DNA of 64,000 bases, from assembly GCA_030490835.1 (NCBI GenBank), contig CM059975.1, forward strand, positions 33,512,133-33,576,132, in the 5' to 3' direction. Positions 32,701 through 42,853 of this stretch are shown in pieces. Both the position numbers and the translations under genes were made by a program. The DNA comes from Annona cherimola. Its lineage: Eukaryota > Streptophyta > Magnoliopsida > Magnoliales > Annonaceae. Each line of letters begins with the position of its first letter. Within the stretch, counting starts at the first letter, position 1. The notes beneath the pieces are model-generated. The model was not told the origin of the DNA and searched no databases. It saw only the letters and a list, made by a program, of their open reading frames with translations.

Positions 32701-33408
32701 TGAACTGTGAAACATTTAAATGGTGGTTCAGCTTAGTTCTGGTTCTAAAAACTCTTAAAAGTGGTTGAGCCATTTATATTGAGCAATCTGACCTGAAAAA
32801 CTGGAAAAGCATGGCTTTGTTTGTAGAAAAAATAAAATATATTGCTCAAGATTTTCTTGAAATTTGCGGACGAAGGATTCACTCGCATGGCTGCAATGAT
32901 TATGCCTGCTTTTAACAGCTATGACAATCGGCATGACTAATGAAGGTGCAATAGAAAATCCACCAGGTAGCCAGGAATTTAGCCAGGTGCACCACTACAC
33001 ATTATATATCTTTAGTTAACGTTTTTAAAAAAAGATGGTGTACTTCGAATGGGTAGTTTAGTTTTGATAAAATAATGATTATTTAATAAAATTATTATAT
33101 TATATTAATATTAGCGGTTCAGAACTGTTTGAACCAACAGTTGAACCTGAACCCGATGCTAAAATGGTTCAGCTTATGGTTCTGTTTTAAAACACTGGTT
33201 GTAAGCATGACAAAATCCTTTTTACATTTTAGCCCATGAAAATAATGCTTTTGAAGCTGGTTGTTAAGGACTCAGATATACTGATAATCCTTCAGTCAGT
33301 GAACCTCACCATCTAATCAACTCTTTTATCTGCAGTGGCCTCATGACCCTATTTTATGTATACAAGATAGCTTCTGGCGGCAATCATTTCCCAGCCAAAG
33401 TGGAATGA
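29592..33408 (+). CDS. TMEM14/FATTY ACID EXPORT (FAX)-like membrane protein, 3 exons
   Basis: The exons are 29592-29790, 32334-32421 and 33336-33408. All four splice sites are GT-AG and the phases join cleanly to a 119-residue protein. It begins MHDFCLTIPYGVLV and ends GGNHFPAKVE, the characteristic ends of the short plant FAX/TMEM14 proteins (FAX5-7 type). Four hydrophobic segments are visible at about residues 7-23, 33-49, 63-78 and 87-104, with Gly-rich GGGVGSG and KxPAGVVAGLSG motifs. Family members are small integral membrane proteins linked to fatty-acid export. Those without a plastid transit peptide, as here, are expected in the secretory pathway. The frame is open upstream to an ATG at 29388, but the extra 68 residues are not family-like and are judged leader sequence. 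Confidence 0.92.
29891..30192. mobile_element. MITE in intron 1 of the FAX-like gene
   Basis: The ends GGGCACGTTTGGGTGTTT and AAATGCCAAACGGGCC are imperfect inverted repeats of the GTTTGG type used by the Tourist-like families here. The AT-rich interior has the shared motifs GGGTAATTATTAGGAGTAAA and ATAATTGTATG. Confidence 0.6.
30948..31095 (+). mobile_element. tRNA-derived SINE in intron 1 of the FAX-like gene
   Basis: The piece GAGCCTCAGCGCAATGCTG, then GTGACCTGGAGGTCGTGGG with a box-B-like GGGTTTGAGTTG at about 31003-31014, then CAACCCCTTG and CCTAGACCC, follows the order of a widespread plant tRNA-derived SINE family known to me by its 'GACCTGGAGGTC' core. A poly-A tail and flanking duplication were not resolved. 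Confidence 0.6.
32334..32421 (+). CDS. FAX-like gene, exon 2
   Basis: The acceptor is AAACAG|TTGTTG and the donor CTGAG|GTATG. This exon codes for the rest of the third membrane segment and the conserved MGQRYIQTSKIMPAGVVAG stretch. Confidence 0.9.
32659..33197. mobile_element. hAT-type MITE in intron 2, perfect 8-bp duplication
   Basis: The 539-bp element starts CAATGTTTGGAAAAC and ends with the inverse TTTTAAAACACTG. Both flanks are GTTGTAAG (32651-32658 and 33198-33205), an exact 8-bp hAT duplication. Subterminal runs rich in GGTTCAG/CTGAACC-like motifs pair across the element. It fills more than half of intron 2, leaving the splice sites free. Confidence 0.88.
33336..33408 (+). CDS. FAX-like gene, exon 3 and stop
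   Basis: The acceptor is TCTGCAG|TGGCC. The exon codes for the last membrane segment (SGLMTLFYVYKIASGG) and the conserved tail NHFPAKVE, followed by TGA. Confidence 0.92.
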
Positions 33409-34290
33409 AGATTCAAGCAGTCATATTTACAAATGTTGGAATTTTGCCGGATTCAGAATGTTGTTTTGGTATTTTCGTGACTGTATCCTGTTACAGTGGT
33501 ACCATACGAACCACTTCTATGTTCGTGATTATATTTTGTTACAATTTGACAGCATGTACGGCTTACACGAGTAGTTTTGATGCTTGAATGAAAACTATTT
33601 TGAAGATGTTGTTTTGGTATGTTCATGACTATATTTTAACCATACGAAGTTGTGAATCATTCACACGAATACTTTTGGTACTCTGAATCGAGTATTAGCT
33701 ATCATCTTCTAATGATCCACCCAAATAGTGCCCTGCCATAATCTAACCTGCAATTTGGCACGTAGTTATGAATCCTATCTGATATGAGCCACGCTGTTTA
33801 TCTGATTAACCATTCTGCCTACCCATCCAGACGAGATTTAAGGCATTTCTTGGGTTGAGGAAAGAGGCCCAAATAGACCCTTGCCATTGCTAACCTCCAA
33901 TTGGACTCCAATATTAAACTATGAAAGCTTTGTTGTTTGATGCATGCTGTTATCTGAAAAGCCATTTTATCCTGCATTAAGACAAGAGTTTAACACACTT
34001 CCTGGATGTGGGGAAAGCAGGCTTAGGCTTTTAGCAGCCTGCAGTAGTAGTAATACTTCTTGACTTGATTTTGTATGGGAAATCAACTGGCTCATTTCTA
34101 AGTTGGATGACCTAACTATTGTGGCAGATGGGCTGCCATGATATATCATTTTCATGCAGTTCCGGGAAGCTCATTGGGGAAAAGTTGTAGAGAGGTGAGA
34201 AACCTCTACAAATAAGAGCTCAATTGATTTGCGAATGTAAAAGTCTGTTTCTCCAAAGTTCCTTTAAGTTGTTGCTTAATTTTAGACTTT
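33409..34290 (+). other. 3' UTR/downstream region with an internal repeat
   Basis: After the stop, a motif TTTTGGTAT.TTCGTGACT with following 'ACCATACGAA' occurs twice (about 33465-33515 and 33612-33650), and ACACGAGTAGTTTTGATGCT resembles ACACGAATACTTTTGGTACT. This is probably a partly duplicated 3' UTR. No clear poly-A signal was identified. Confidence 0.4.
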
Positions 34291-35030
34291 AGGTGTGTTT
34301 GGTATTTGATAGAAGTTCTAAAACACTTTTTTTTTTTTTTTGTGTGTGTGTGTTTGGAAAGTGATAAAACTTTTAGATAAAAAGTGTTCAGCGTAAAAGT
34401 TGTTAAATTGATAGAAAATTATGTGATATTATAGGGGTAATGATGAGATGTAAAAAGAATAAAGTTAAAATAGATAAGGTAATTGTATGGGTACTTGTGT
34501 AGAAATGATTAAAAAAATAGAGAAGTTATAAAGGAAGATTTGAAGAAATAATTTTAAAATATGATAGTTATAAAGAATGAAAAGTTTTAAATTGAAAAGT
34601 TTTAGTTTGAAAATTTTTGTTAATATCAAACATTTCTTTTGATAGAAAAGTTTTAAAATTTTTGAATGAACAGTTTTTGGTATAAACTTTTTAAAATGAG
34701 AGAAATTATATGATGTAATTGGGAAACGTAAAGAGTAAAGAAATAAATTTAAAATAAATAAGATAATTATATGAATAGTTAAACGATTAAAAAATATGAT
34801 ACTTGTATAGGAAAATGTGTAGAAATAATTAGAAAGTAAGATAGTTGTAGAGAGTGAAAAGTTTTAGATTGATAAATTTATAAAAATGTTAAACATTTGA
34901 TAGCACTTTTAAAACTTTTGAATTGAAAAGTCCTTAGTTTAAAACATTTTGAAAAGGAAGAAATAATGTCATATGATAGGAGTAATAACAAGGAGTAAAG
35001 AATAAAATACTAAGATATATAGTTTAATAA
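34291..35030. mobile_element. Cluster of three nested or tandem Tourist-like MITEs
   Basis: Starts of the GTGTGTTTGG type occur at 34292 and 34343, and a related degenerate end at about 34625. The interior motif series (GATATTATAGGGGTAATGATG, AGTTAAAATAGATAAGG, AAGTTTTAGATTGA) is repeated three times. Copies run into each other, so individual ends cannot all be assigned. Confidence 0.6.
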
Positions 35031-35078
35031 ATTTATCATTCAAATTCTCTCGCCATGTGCTGGGTAGGTGCCCTGGTG

Positions 35079-35678
35079 TAGGGGTGTAAATACATTAATA
35101 TATCAAATCAAGTTGGGTTGACAATTATCTAATCCAAACCAACCCAATTTTGAAATCGGATGGGTTCAAATGAGGTTATGTAGCTTAATTTTTTTTTTAA
35201 AAAAAATGCGTAACCCAACCCTATTATAAATCAAGTTGGGTTAGTCGAGTTCGGCTTGAGACCTATTTACACTAGATTATTAAAAGATTGTCATATATTA
35301 GTACTTAATATATAAGAATTTTTGATTGGTATAATATATAAGAATTAATTAGACATTGTTGCGAAATTATTGCTTTGAAATAAGATTATTTATTAATTAT
35401 ATTATAATATAAATCATCCTATAAAAATGATTAATTTTTATTGTTTTATATAAATTTATATTTTAAAATAGATTTAATTAAGAAAATTATTTTTAAATAT
35501 TTTATATTCATTAATCCAATTTCTAACCCGAACTGAAGCGATTTCTAGAGAGTTAAAATAGGAATGGGTTAAAGATGTGAAAAATATGATTGAAAGTAAA
35601 ATTAAGTTGAGATTTTAGAATGTCAATTAGGATTGTATTTAATCTAATCCAAGTAAACTCGATCTGATTTACACCCGT
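35079..35678. mobile_element. hAT-type non-autonomous element (second copy of the 19575 family)
   Basis: The element begins TAGGGGTGTAAATAC and ends GATTTACACCCGTG. Right-arm motifs match those of the 19575 element in order (CCAATTTCTAACCCGAACTG, then TGGGTTAAAGATGTG, then GTTGAGATTTTAGAAT). The 8-bp duplication is not recognisable and the ends have mutated, so this copy is older. Confidence 0.75.
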
Positions 35679-35819
35679 GGGACAGTGGTCTTTTCCCAGA
35701 AGGCGCCATTTTCTACCATCCTGTTGGCACTAACATGCCAAAAACAAGAAAAAGAAAAAAGTTCAGACATGCCACGTACTTGAAGCTAAGGTGGAGGGAC
35801 ATAGTTTTTTTTTTTTTTT

Positions 35820-36255
35820 TTTTTTTGTATAATTCTTATGGTACTCATAATAATTTCACATAATTCTTAATTTATCCACAATATTTCATAAATGTCTCAT
35901 ACCTCATAACATTTCACCATAAATTCTTCTTATGCTCGTGTAGTTAATATAACCGTTATCTACTCCATCGAAAAGACGATTTTGCCTATTTAAAATTTTT
36001 TAATTGAGATAATTTAATCTTAACATGATAATTCAATTGATAATAGTAAATTATTAATACATGATATTAAATAATTTAGAAGTCATATTCAGGTTGAATT
36101 ATTTTAATTAAAAAATTTAAAAGGACAAAATTGTCTTTTTAATGGAATAGATGACAATGGTTTTAATGACGTGGATATAATAGAAATTTCAGTAAAATAT
36201 CATGGGTAGAAAAAGAATTTATAAAATGTTGTAAAAATATTAAAAATTAGCCTTT
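35820..36255. mobile_element. Foldback MITE (related to 12405)
   Basis: Both ends have T/A-rich arms with GATTTTGCCTATTTAAAATT near 35984 and AATTTAAAAGGACAAAATTG, its inverse, near 36115. A long palindrome is centred near 36045. Matching pieces occur at 12560-12740. Confidence 0.5.
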
Positions 36256-36721
36256 TTTTTTTTTTGACCTTTTTCTTCCGCTTCTTCGTCGCAACTGGGC
36301 GGGCGCTGGTATCTTGCACCGCAACGACATGAATTCGAGTGTAGGCGCCATTCTTCCCTTCTATTAAATATTTAAATGGGGTTTTCTGGAAAAAAAATTA
36401 GAACCTTAATAATAGATGTTGGGATAAATAAAAAATATACACTAATAAAAACAATCAGTAAATTTTTTTATAATTAGTTTGGATGGTTTTGTAACATAGA
36501 CCCATAAGTATTGATAATTATGTTTGCTTTGACATTCTGTAAAATAAACATTTAAAGTTTCGTATGCTTGTGAAATAAATCTTATGCAGTTCTTATTTTT
36601 TAATAAGGGCCTGTGTTTGCCCAATTCTTTTTAAAAGCAAAAGCTTAACACAGCCTATGTTTTGGTAGAAGATATAAATCTTAGCTTTTTAAAAAACTAT
36701 TCGTTCAAATTTTACATTAGG

Positions 36722-37472
36722 AGGGTGTTTGACGAAACATAAAATTTTTTAATTTAAAATTTTTTACTCTCCACAGCTACCATATTTTTTAATTATTTAT
36801 TTACTTTTTCCTATATAACTACCATACTTTTCAATTACTTCTATACAACTATCCACGCATTTAATCTATTTATTTTAATTTTATTCTCTTTACTCTTTAT
36901 CGTTACCCTATCATACAATAATATTTTTTTACATTTTAAAAACTTTTTTTGTCAAAAATTGTTCACTTTCCAAACACACCCTTGAGATGCATTTGTTTTA
37001 GTATAAGACTTTTCAAATTAAAACTTTTCTCCATAATTACTATATTTTTTAATTATTTTTTCGCATATCCATATACAATTACTCTACTTTTTAATCATTT
37101 CTACACAACTATCAATATATATTTTTTACTCCTCATCATTACTACTATCACATCATATTATTTTCTTCAATTTTAAAAACTTTTATACTTAAAATTTTTC
37201 ATTCAAAAGTTTTATCACTTTCCAATCACTATTTATTTATACCAAAAATTATTTAAACTAAATTTTTTTACTCTCTATAATATTGTATTTTTAATTAATT
37301 TTTCACATCTTTTTATAGAACTATATTAATTTTTAATTATTTTTACATAGCTTATATAATTAATCTATCTATTTAAAATTTATTTTCTTTACTACTCATA
37401 GTTAACCTTGTATATTTCAAAAATTGTTACACAGTTTTCATCTAAAGTTTATTACTTTCCAAACGTACTCTA
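36722..37472. mobile_element. Three Tourist-like MITEs in tandem
   Basis: Copies run approximately 36722-36981 (ends GGGTGTTTGACG and CCAAACACACCC), 36985-37235 and 37240-37472 (end CCAAACGTACTC). Each repeats the motif order of the 2394 element (CTACATA-like, TTTCTACACAACTATC, TTTACTCTTTATC). Confidence 0.65.
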
Positions 37473-37771
37473 AAAAAGTAAAGTTAGGTTCCTCTAATGA
37501 AGCCCAGCACTTGCACGCATTTTGATAAAAAAAAAAAAAAAGAGCATGAGCGGATGCGAAATGTGGGGCCAAACGGACCTTAAATGGGTATAAAACGCTC
37601 TTAAGAGCTATTGATGAAGTCAAAGTTAAAGTGAAGTGCACAGTCGGGGCTGCACTACCAAAGCTAAAAGTTAGTACAAGAATAAGGAACATGAATTTAA
37701 ATGGAAAAGCAAAGCTCAAATTGGGTCTAAGGTCTCCAAAAAAACTTTTAAAAAAATGATTTTTATTGTCA

Positions 37772-38061
37772 CCTGCGGCTAGCGCAGGTGGCATGGGCGC
37801 TGGCTCCTTTAGCGTAGGTCGTGGGTTCGAATCCCACGTTGGGATTTCGGCCCGGAAAAATGGTGTGGGAGCTGTGGTCTCCCTTTGAGGTGTGGTGAGA
37901 GCTGTTGTCTCCCTTGGGCTAGATGGAAGCTGTTCTTCCTAATTCGTTAGTGGAGCTGTGTCTCCAGATTTTTTTGGAGGAGTTATGTATCTCCTTGTTT
38001 GTAAGAATGTCTCAGAACTACAATGTAATCTGTGTTGAGATGTATGTAAATATAAACCATC
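37772..38061 (+). mobile_element. tRNA-derived SINE with 22-bp target duplication
   Basis: The head has pol III promoter boxes: A-like TAGCGCAGGTGG (37780-37791) and B, GGTTCGAATCCC (37824-37835), spaced as in a tRNA. The body carries repeated GAGCTGTGGTCTCC-like units. The tail is GTAAGAATGTCTCAGAAC..TTGTAATCTG-like, ending near 38061. The flanks 37750-37771 and 38062-38083 are a 22-bp duplication with one difference. The length is 290 bp. Tails of the same kind occur at 5640 and 57430. Confidence 0.9.
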
Positions 38062-38274
38062 AAAAAAATGATTTTTATTATCAAGAATTGACACTTACAT
38101 GACCGTAGGTGTCCCACTGTAGAGTATAAGTGATAGACTGATAACTAGAGCCTTTTAACAGAAGCACAGATAAGTAGTGTACGTGCGCTCAGCATTATGC
38201 ATTTGGAATTAAGGAAAATTACAGTGATATCTAGACTCCTTATAGCAGAAGCATAGAAAGTAGTGTATGTGACT

Positions 38275-38450
38275 AATTTTTAATGCATTTTAGTCATTTT
38301 ATCTTTCTCAACTACTCTACTTTTTCTACAACTATAATGTTTATTCCTATTTTATTCTTTTCATATCATATTATCTTCACAATTCTCAATTTTTTTTTTC
38401 ACTTTCCTACTTTTTACTTACATTCCAAACACATCATAGTATCTATTTTG
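38275..38450. repeat. Degenerate Tourist-like MITE fragment
   Basis: It has CTCAACTACTCTAC, then TTTCTACAACTATAATG, then CTTACATTCCAAACACATCA in the order seen in complete copies. The left end and duplication are lost. Confidence 0.45.
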
Positions 38451-38796
38451 CAAAGCCGGAAGTCGGACGCCTAAAAAGCCCCCACTTGATTCCTAAACAA
38501 CTGGCTAGCTAGGATTTGTCCTCATCTCACAGGCATCGATTTCCCCTCTCAAGATTAGATGCCCAAATCCCAATTCATAAATTAATTAGGTATAGCTTGT
38601 CATCTCATGTACATTAAAATAAAATACTCTTTCGTCCTCATCTCTATTCCATTGTTTAGGTGATCTAGACATATGGCACCAACTTCTTATTAAATGCACC
38701 CGCCACATGGTAATAATTAAACATGTAATCTTCCGGACAAAAAAGGAAAAAAAAAAACCAAGTACTACCTTTGTGGAATGGATCTCGAATTGGGTG

Positions 38797-39110
38797 ATTT
38801 GCAAATAAACCTACTTAAGTTGACTATAATGGCAAATATACCCATATAATTTTAGAAATTACAAATTATCCCACATATTTTGACCAGAATTGAAAATATA
38901 CTTATGCCGTTATGACACCATTATTGCACCGTCGTAGCGTAAGTATATTTGCAAAGGTTTGCAAACTATATGAATATATTTATAATTTTAAAAATTAAGT
39001 GGGTATAATTAGTTTTTGCAAGTATACCTACGTCGCGGCAGTGCGGTAACAACATGAGTATATTTGTAATTATAGTTAAACTATGTGGATATATTTGTAA
39101 ATTATTCTAT
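38797..39110. mobile_element. Foldback MITE
   Basis: The left arm contains GACTATAATGGCAAATATAC and the right arm GTATATTTGTAATTATAGTT, roughly inverse. CACCGTCGTAGCGTAAGTAT pairs with CTACGTCGCGGCAGTGCGG-like sequence nearer the centre. It resembles the element at 13615 (TTTGCAAATAT motifs). No clean duplication was found. Confidence 0.55.
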
Positions 39111-39169
39111 CAAAATTTATATAAAAGATTCATTTTTAAAATTGATATTACAATAGATACCCTTAGCTT

Positions 39170-41040
39170 TTAGTAAAGGATTTCAATGAAATCACCTGCA
39201 ACTCAGAATATATGAGTTCTTCCAGGAGGGTTGAAAGTAAGATGGATTTTTTTTGGAAATCATCAATGATTGTGCATTGCTTGATATTGGTTTTGTTGGT
39301 CCTGTTTTCACTTGGATGAATAACAAAAGTGGGGTTGATCGAGTAGAAGCAAGATCAGATAGGGTATTGGCTACCAGTGACTGGCTATCAATGTTCCCTT
39401 TTGCAAAATTGCTTCACTTATTAATTGTTGCATTGAATCATTGCCCCATTTTGTTGGATATGCAGATTAGCTAGAAAACATAAAAGTCAACAAATGAATT
39501 TAAATATGAGCAATTCTAGGGAAGAGATAAAGTGGCTACCAGGTGGTCCAAATTTTGGCGGTCAGAGGAATTTGATGATGGAATTAGCTGTGGAGTGATT
39601 AGTAGGAAAATTAATCAATGTAAGTGAAGCTTATGGCCTTGAATCGAATTAGTAGAGGAAGTATATAAAGGTCATTAAAAAGGCAACAAGAGATCCTACA
39701 TAAGCTTAAGTTTATGAAGCCTTCTAATGAAATGGATACAAATAAAAGAACAATAGTTGTTAGTCAACACACTATTGGAGGACGATGAGATTTTGTGGAA
39801 GTAGAAGTCCAAGGTAAACTAGTTGCAAGAGATCAAAGTACAAGATTCTTTCGCATATGTTTTTCAGAAAGAAGAACATGAAATTATATTACAATGCTGG
39901 AGGATGAGAATGGTCACATTATTCGAGATTAGAGAATGATGGAAGATTTTTCTGTTCAATACTTCAAAAGATTGTTCGTGGCTGAAATAATTACTGAGTA
40001 GATAGTGACTGGACTAATCACTACAAGAGTGAAAGAAGTTGACAATCAAATACTTATCATTCTCCTCATGTTCAAAGAGGTAACCAAGGCCGTCAAAGAT
40101 ATGGATCCAATAAAGGCATTGGGCCTAAATGGTATGACAATAGTTTTTATTAGCATTATTGGCACATTGACAATTTTTTTTTTTGAAATGGAGACCCCCA
40201 CTCAACAAGTAATTATGATTTCTCAAAGAAATAAAAAAACCATCATCCTCATTCCAAAAAGAGACGGAGCAACAAAGGTGTCTAATTTTAGACCCATTAG
40301 CTTGTGTAATCTTCTCAATAAAATCTTGGCGAAGTTATTAGCGAAAAAATTGAAGGAATGCTCAGACAGACTAATCTCTCAAAATCAAAGTTGTATTTTT
40401 GCCATGTTGTCTCATCATGGATAACTTGCTTAGAGCCTACAAGCTTCTCTACATGATGAGAAAGCAGAAAAAAGGCAGATGTAGGTATATGACAATTAAA
40501 TTAGACATGACAAAAGCTTATGATCGGATCGATTAGAACTCTGTATGTCAAATCATGAGGCAAATGAATTTTTGTGAGAGATAAATTGGATAGATTTATA
40601 GTTGCATCTGCACTATCTCCTATGGGGTTTGTGTAAATGGCTTTAAGACAACACCTTTTGGAGCAACCCGTGGTATTTGCCAAGGAGACACACACACACA
40701 CACACTCTATCTCTCTCTCTCTCTCTCCTTATTTATTCTTTTTTGCGTGTCAAGGGCTTATCATCAATTTTAAATGACTTTCACAGAAGGGGATTATTGA
40801 ATGGGATGAAGATTGATAGCAGTGGATAGGTTGTCTCTCGATGTTCTCCTCTTCCTTAAAGGAAAAAGGAGATAAGTTTTCCATTTGAAGGAATTGAGTA
40901 GAGTATGTAAAGACTGCTTAGAATAGAATATAAACATTGACAAAACAACCCTTTTTTAATAGTAACACTTTTTCTGATGGTATAAGGGAGATGGAAGGTC
41001 TAATTGGAATTTCTGGAAATTTTTTTTATATTTATTTGCA
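39170..41040 (+). pseudogene. Decayed LINE ORF2 fragment
   Basis: The reading starts at a DFNEIT motif (39190) of the endonuclease, continues with LLDIGFVGPVFTWMNNKSG and RVLATSDWLS, and then shows reverse transcriptase motifs: DMDPIKALGLNGM, IILIPKRDG, FRPISLCNLLNKIL and LDMTKAYDRID. It ends near 41035 before RNase H. Stops and shifts break it throughout, and it is truncated at both ends. The catalytic FADD region is not recognisable, replaced in part by the microsatellite at 40690. Confidence 0.8.
40689..40729. repeat. Compound (CA)n-(TC)n microsatellite
   Basis: About 18 bp of ACACAC are followed by TCTATCTCTCTCTC-type repeats within the decayed LINE reverse transcriptase region, where the conserved RQGD-like block is just lost (CRQGDT then repeats). 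Confidence 0.85.
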
Positions 41041-41067
41041 AATACATGGTTGCATAGAATAACTCTT

Positions 41068-41454
41068 GGAGTGTTATCTGGTACATCCAGGTGCACTACG
41101 TTTGGTGCACTCAGGTGCAAATTTTTTTGAAATTTTTTTGAAATTTTTATACAACTATTAATCTAAGCGTATTTAATACTTGTATCAAGTTTTAATATTT
41201 TTGGAGATTTGTAGATATTTTTTGGATTTTTTAAAGTCAGTGGTATTTTCATAATTCAAAATTACGAAAATGCTATTGATTTTAAAAAATCTAAAAAAAT
41301 GTTTCAAAAACTCCAAAAAGGTAAAAACTGATATACATGTTAAACACGTTAAGATTAATAGTTATATAAAAAAATTTTCAAAAAAAATAAAAAATAATTT
41401 TTGTACTCGAGTGCACCAAAGCTTAGTACACCTGGGTGCTGAGAATCAAATACC
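41068..41454. mobile_element. Foldback Mutator-like MITE
   Basis: The 387-bp palindrome has arms containing GGTGCACTACGTTTGGTGCA at the left and TGCACCAAAGCTTAGTACAC at the right. The core shares GATATTTTTTGGATTTTTTA and TAATTCAAAATTACGAAAAT with the 10679 and 54204 elements. The flanks ATAACTCTT (41059-41067) and ATAAATTTT (41455-41463) match at 7 of 9 positions, consistent with a worn 9-bp duplication. Confidence 0.6.
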
Positions 41455-41510
41455 ATAAATTTTCTTTCATTATGAAATTCTTCATGCTCTGATTCATTAT
41501 GGGGACGTTT

Positions 41511-41771
41511 GGTAACATTTAAGCATGGGAGACATGGTTTTTCCATGAGATTTAGTTTTCCAAGGTCAATTATTACTCCATCAATTACACTATTTTTTCC
41601 ACTTTTTCTCTTACATTCCAATCATTTTCCCTACCACCTATATACAACAACCTATTTATTCTAACTATATTCTTATCATTTCCTATCAATCACACATTTT
41701 TCAAAATATTCTTTTTTCTAATTCCCACCATTTCCCACAATCACATAATTTTACGCATTACTAAATGTCCC
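41511..41771. mobile_element. Tourist-like MITE, second subfamily
   Basis: The ends GGGGACGTTTGGTAAC and TTACTAAATGTCCCA are inverted repeats flanked by TAT on both sides. The interior (TTACATTCCAATCATTTTCC, CCTATTTATTCTAAC) matches, in reverse, the element at 60610-60880. Confidence 0.65.
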
Positions 41772-41914
41772 ATATAACTTACTTAGGCTATGACCTCGAC
41801 GCAATGTTTTACATTCACTACAATGCGAATCACTTTATGCAACAATTTTTAAGCAGCAAAAATTTATTAGGCTGCTTAAAATATTATAAGTAGCAAAGTG
41901 TCATTACATATGGT

Positions 41915-42481
41915 CGGTGTTATTAGAACCGTTAGCCGGTCCGGTCTAATGCCCAAAAACCGTAAAAAAAAAAAAAAAATGCTGCTGTCGTATTTTCTCT
42001 CTCCTGTTTTCGGCTCTTTCTCACGTGCATGTGAGAAAATCTGTATTCTTCTCTCCCGTCTTTTCTTTTTCGGTACTCTATTATGCATGAAAATTTCCGT
42101 ATTTATGCAACAATTCGTTCGGTACTCTGCTATATGCATGAAAAATTTGTATTCATGTGACCATTTTTTTATATGATTTGAACTATTAAAATATTTTATA
42201 ACTTTTCTTCAAATATTTTTATAAACTAATAGATATATTTAAATTATTTAATCCTATTTGCTTAGATGTATAATTTTATTATATTTCAAAATTAAAGAAA
42301 ATTTTATTAATTATTTCACATATGATGTTATGAGTTAGAATAATTTACTAATATATAAAAATTAAAAATGATTAACTATTTATAATATTATAAATATATA
42401 ATATTGACATCACCAGTTCATATTAGTTAGACTGGTTTGAACCAAACCAACCCTTTGATCGATTTGGTTCTGACAACATTG
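41915..42481. mobile_element. hAT-type MITE
   Basis: The element begins CGGTGTTATTAGAACCG and ends GGTTCTGACAACATTG, inverse in part. The flanks CATATGGT (41907-41914) and AATATGGT (42482-42489) are an 8-bp duplication with one difference. It lies 17 bp from the left LTR of the copia element and carries an A run at about 41967. Its CARTGTT-type ends resemble those of the element at 32659. Confidence 0.65.
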
Positions 42482-42498
42482 AATATGGTAGTTGAATG

Positions 42499-42838
42499 TG
42501 TTAGATCTTGTAAGATTTTGTAAAGTTTCCTAATATAAAATATAATCTTAGATTCTGCATAAAAGTGGTAGCTTAGCATATTTTGGAATATGACAATTTT
42601 CTTAGTGGTTGATTCTCTTTCTATTTGAGCATGATGGGAAGGCTCTATATAAGTAGGGGAGTCTGGGTCCATCCTACACACAATTTTGCACTTGTAGTTG
42701 CCCATCGGCTGCTGGTATTAACGGGAGAAAGTGATGTAGGAGAAGACTTTGCACTTAGTAAGATTGTTCTTGTCATTTCACGTGGAATCTATGGTATCGA
42801 TGGATTCAGGTACGCTTCCACATTACCTAATTCCAATA
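42499..42838 (+). repeat. Copia 5' LTR
   Basis: It begins TGTTAGATCTTG and ends CCTAATTCCAATA (the right LTR has the expected final CA). A TATA box, CTATATAAGTAGGGG, lies at about 42645-42659 and would start the genomic transcript. One unit of AGATCTTGTA is present, against two in the right LTR. Confidence 0.93.
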
Positions 42839-42840
42839 TG

Positions 42841-42853
42841 TGGTATCAGAGCC
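42841..42853 (+). other. Copia primer binding site (initiator tRNA-Met)
   Basis: TGGTATCAGAGCC, two bases after the 5' LTR, is complementary to the 3' end of plant initiator tRNA-Met, the usual primer of plant copia elements. Confidence 0.93.

Noticed and set aside
37772..37845. A tRNA gene with boxes A and B
   Set aside because: There is no proper acceptor stem or cloverleaf. The boxes belong to the head of a 290-bp SINE with a 22-bp target duplication.
40689..40729. CA/TC repeats as a regulatory element
   Set aside because: It is a simple microsatellite inside a dead LINE. No gene is nearby.
41817..41905. CACTA transposon left end (CACTACAATGCG)
   Set aside because: No matching inverse end or 3-bp duplication was found downstream. 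Subterminal-like motifs alone are not enough.
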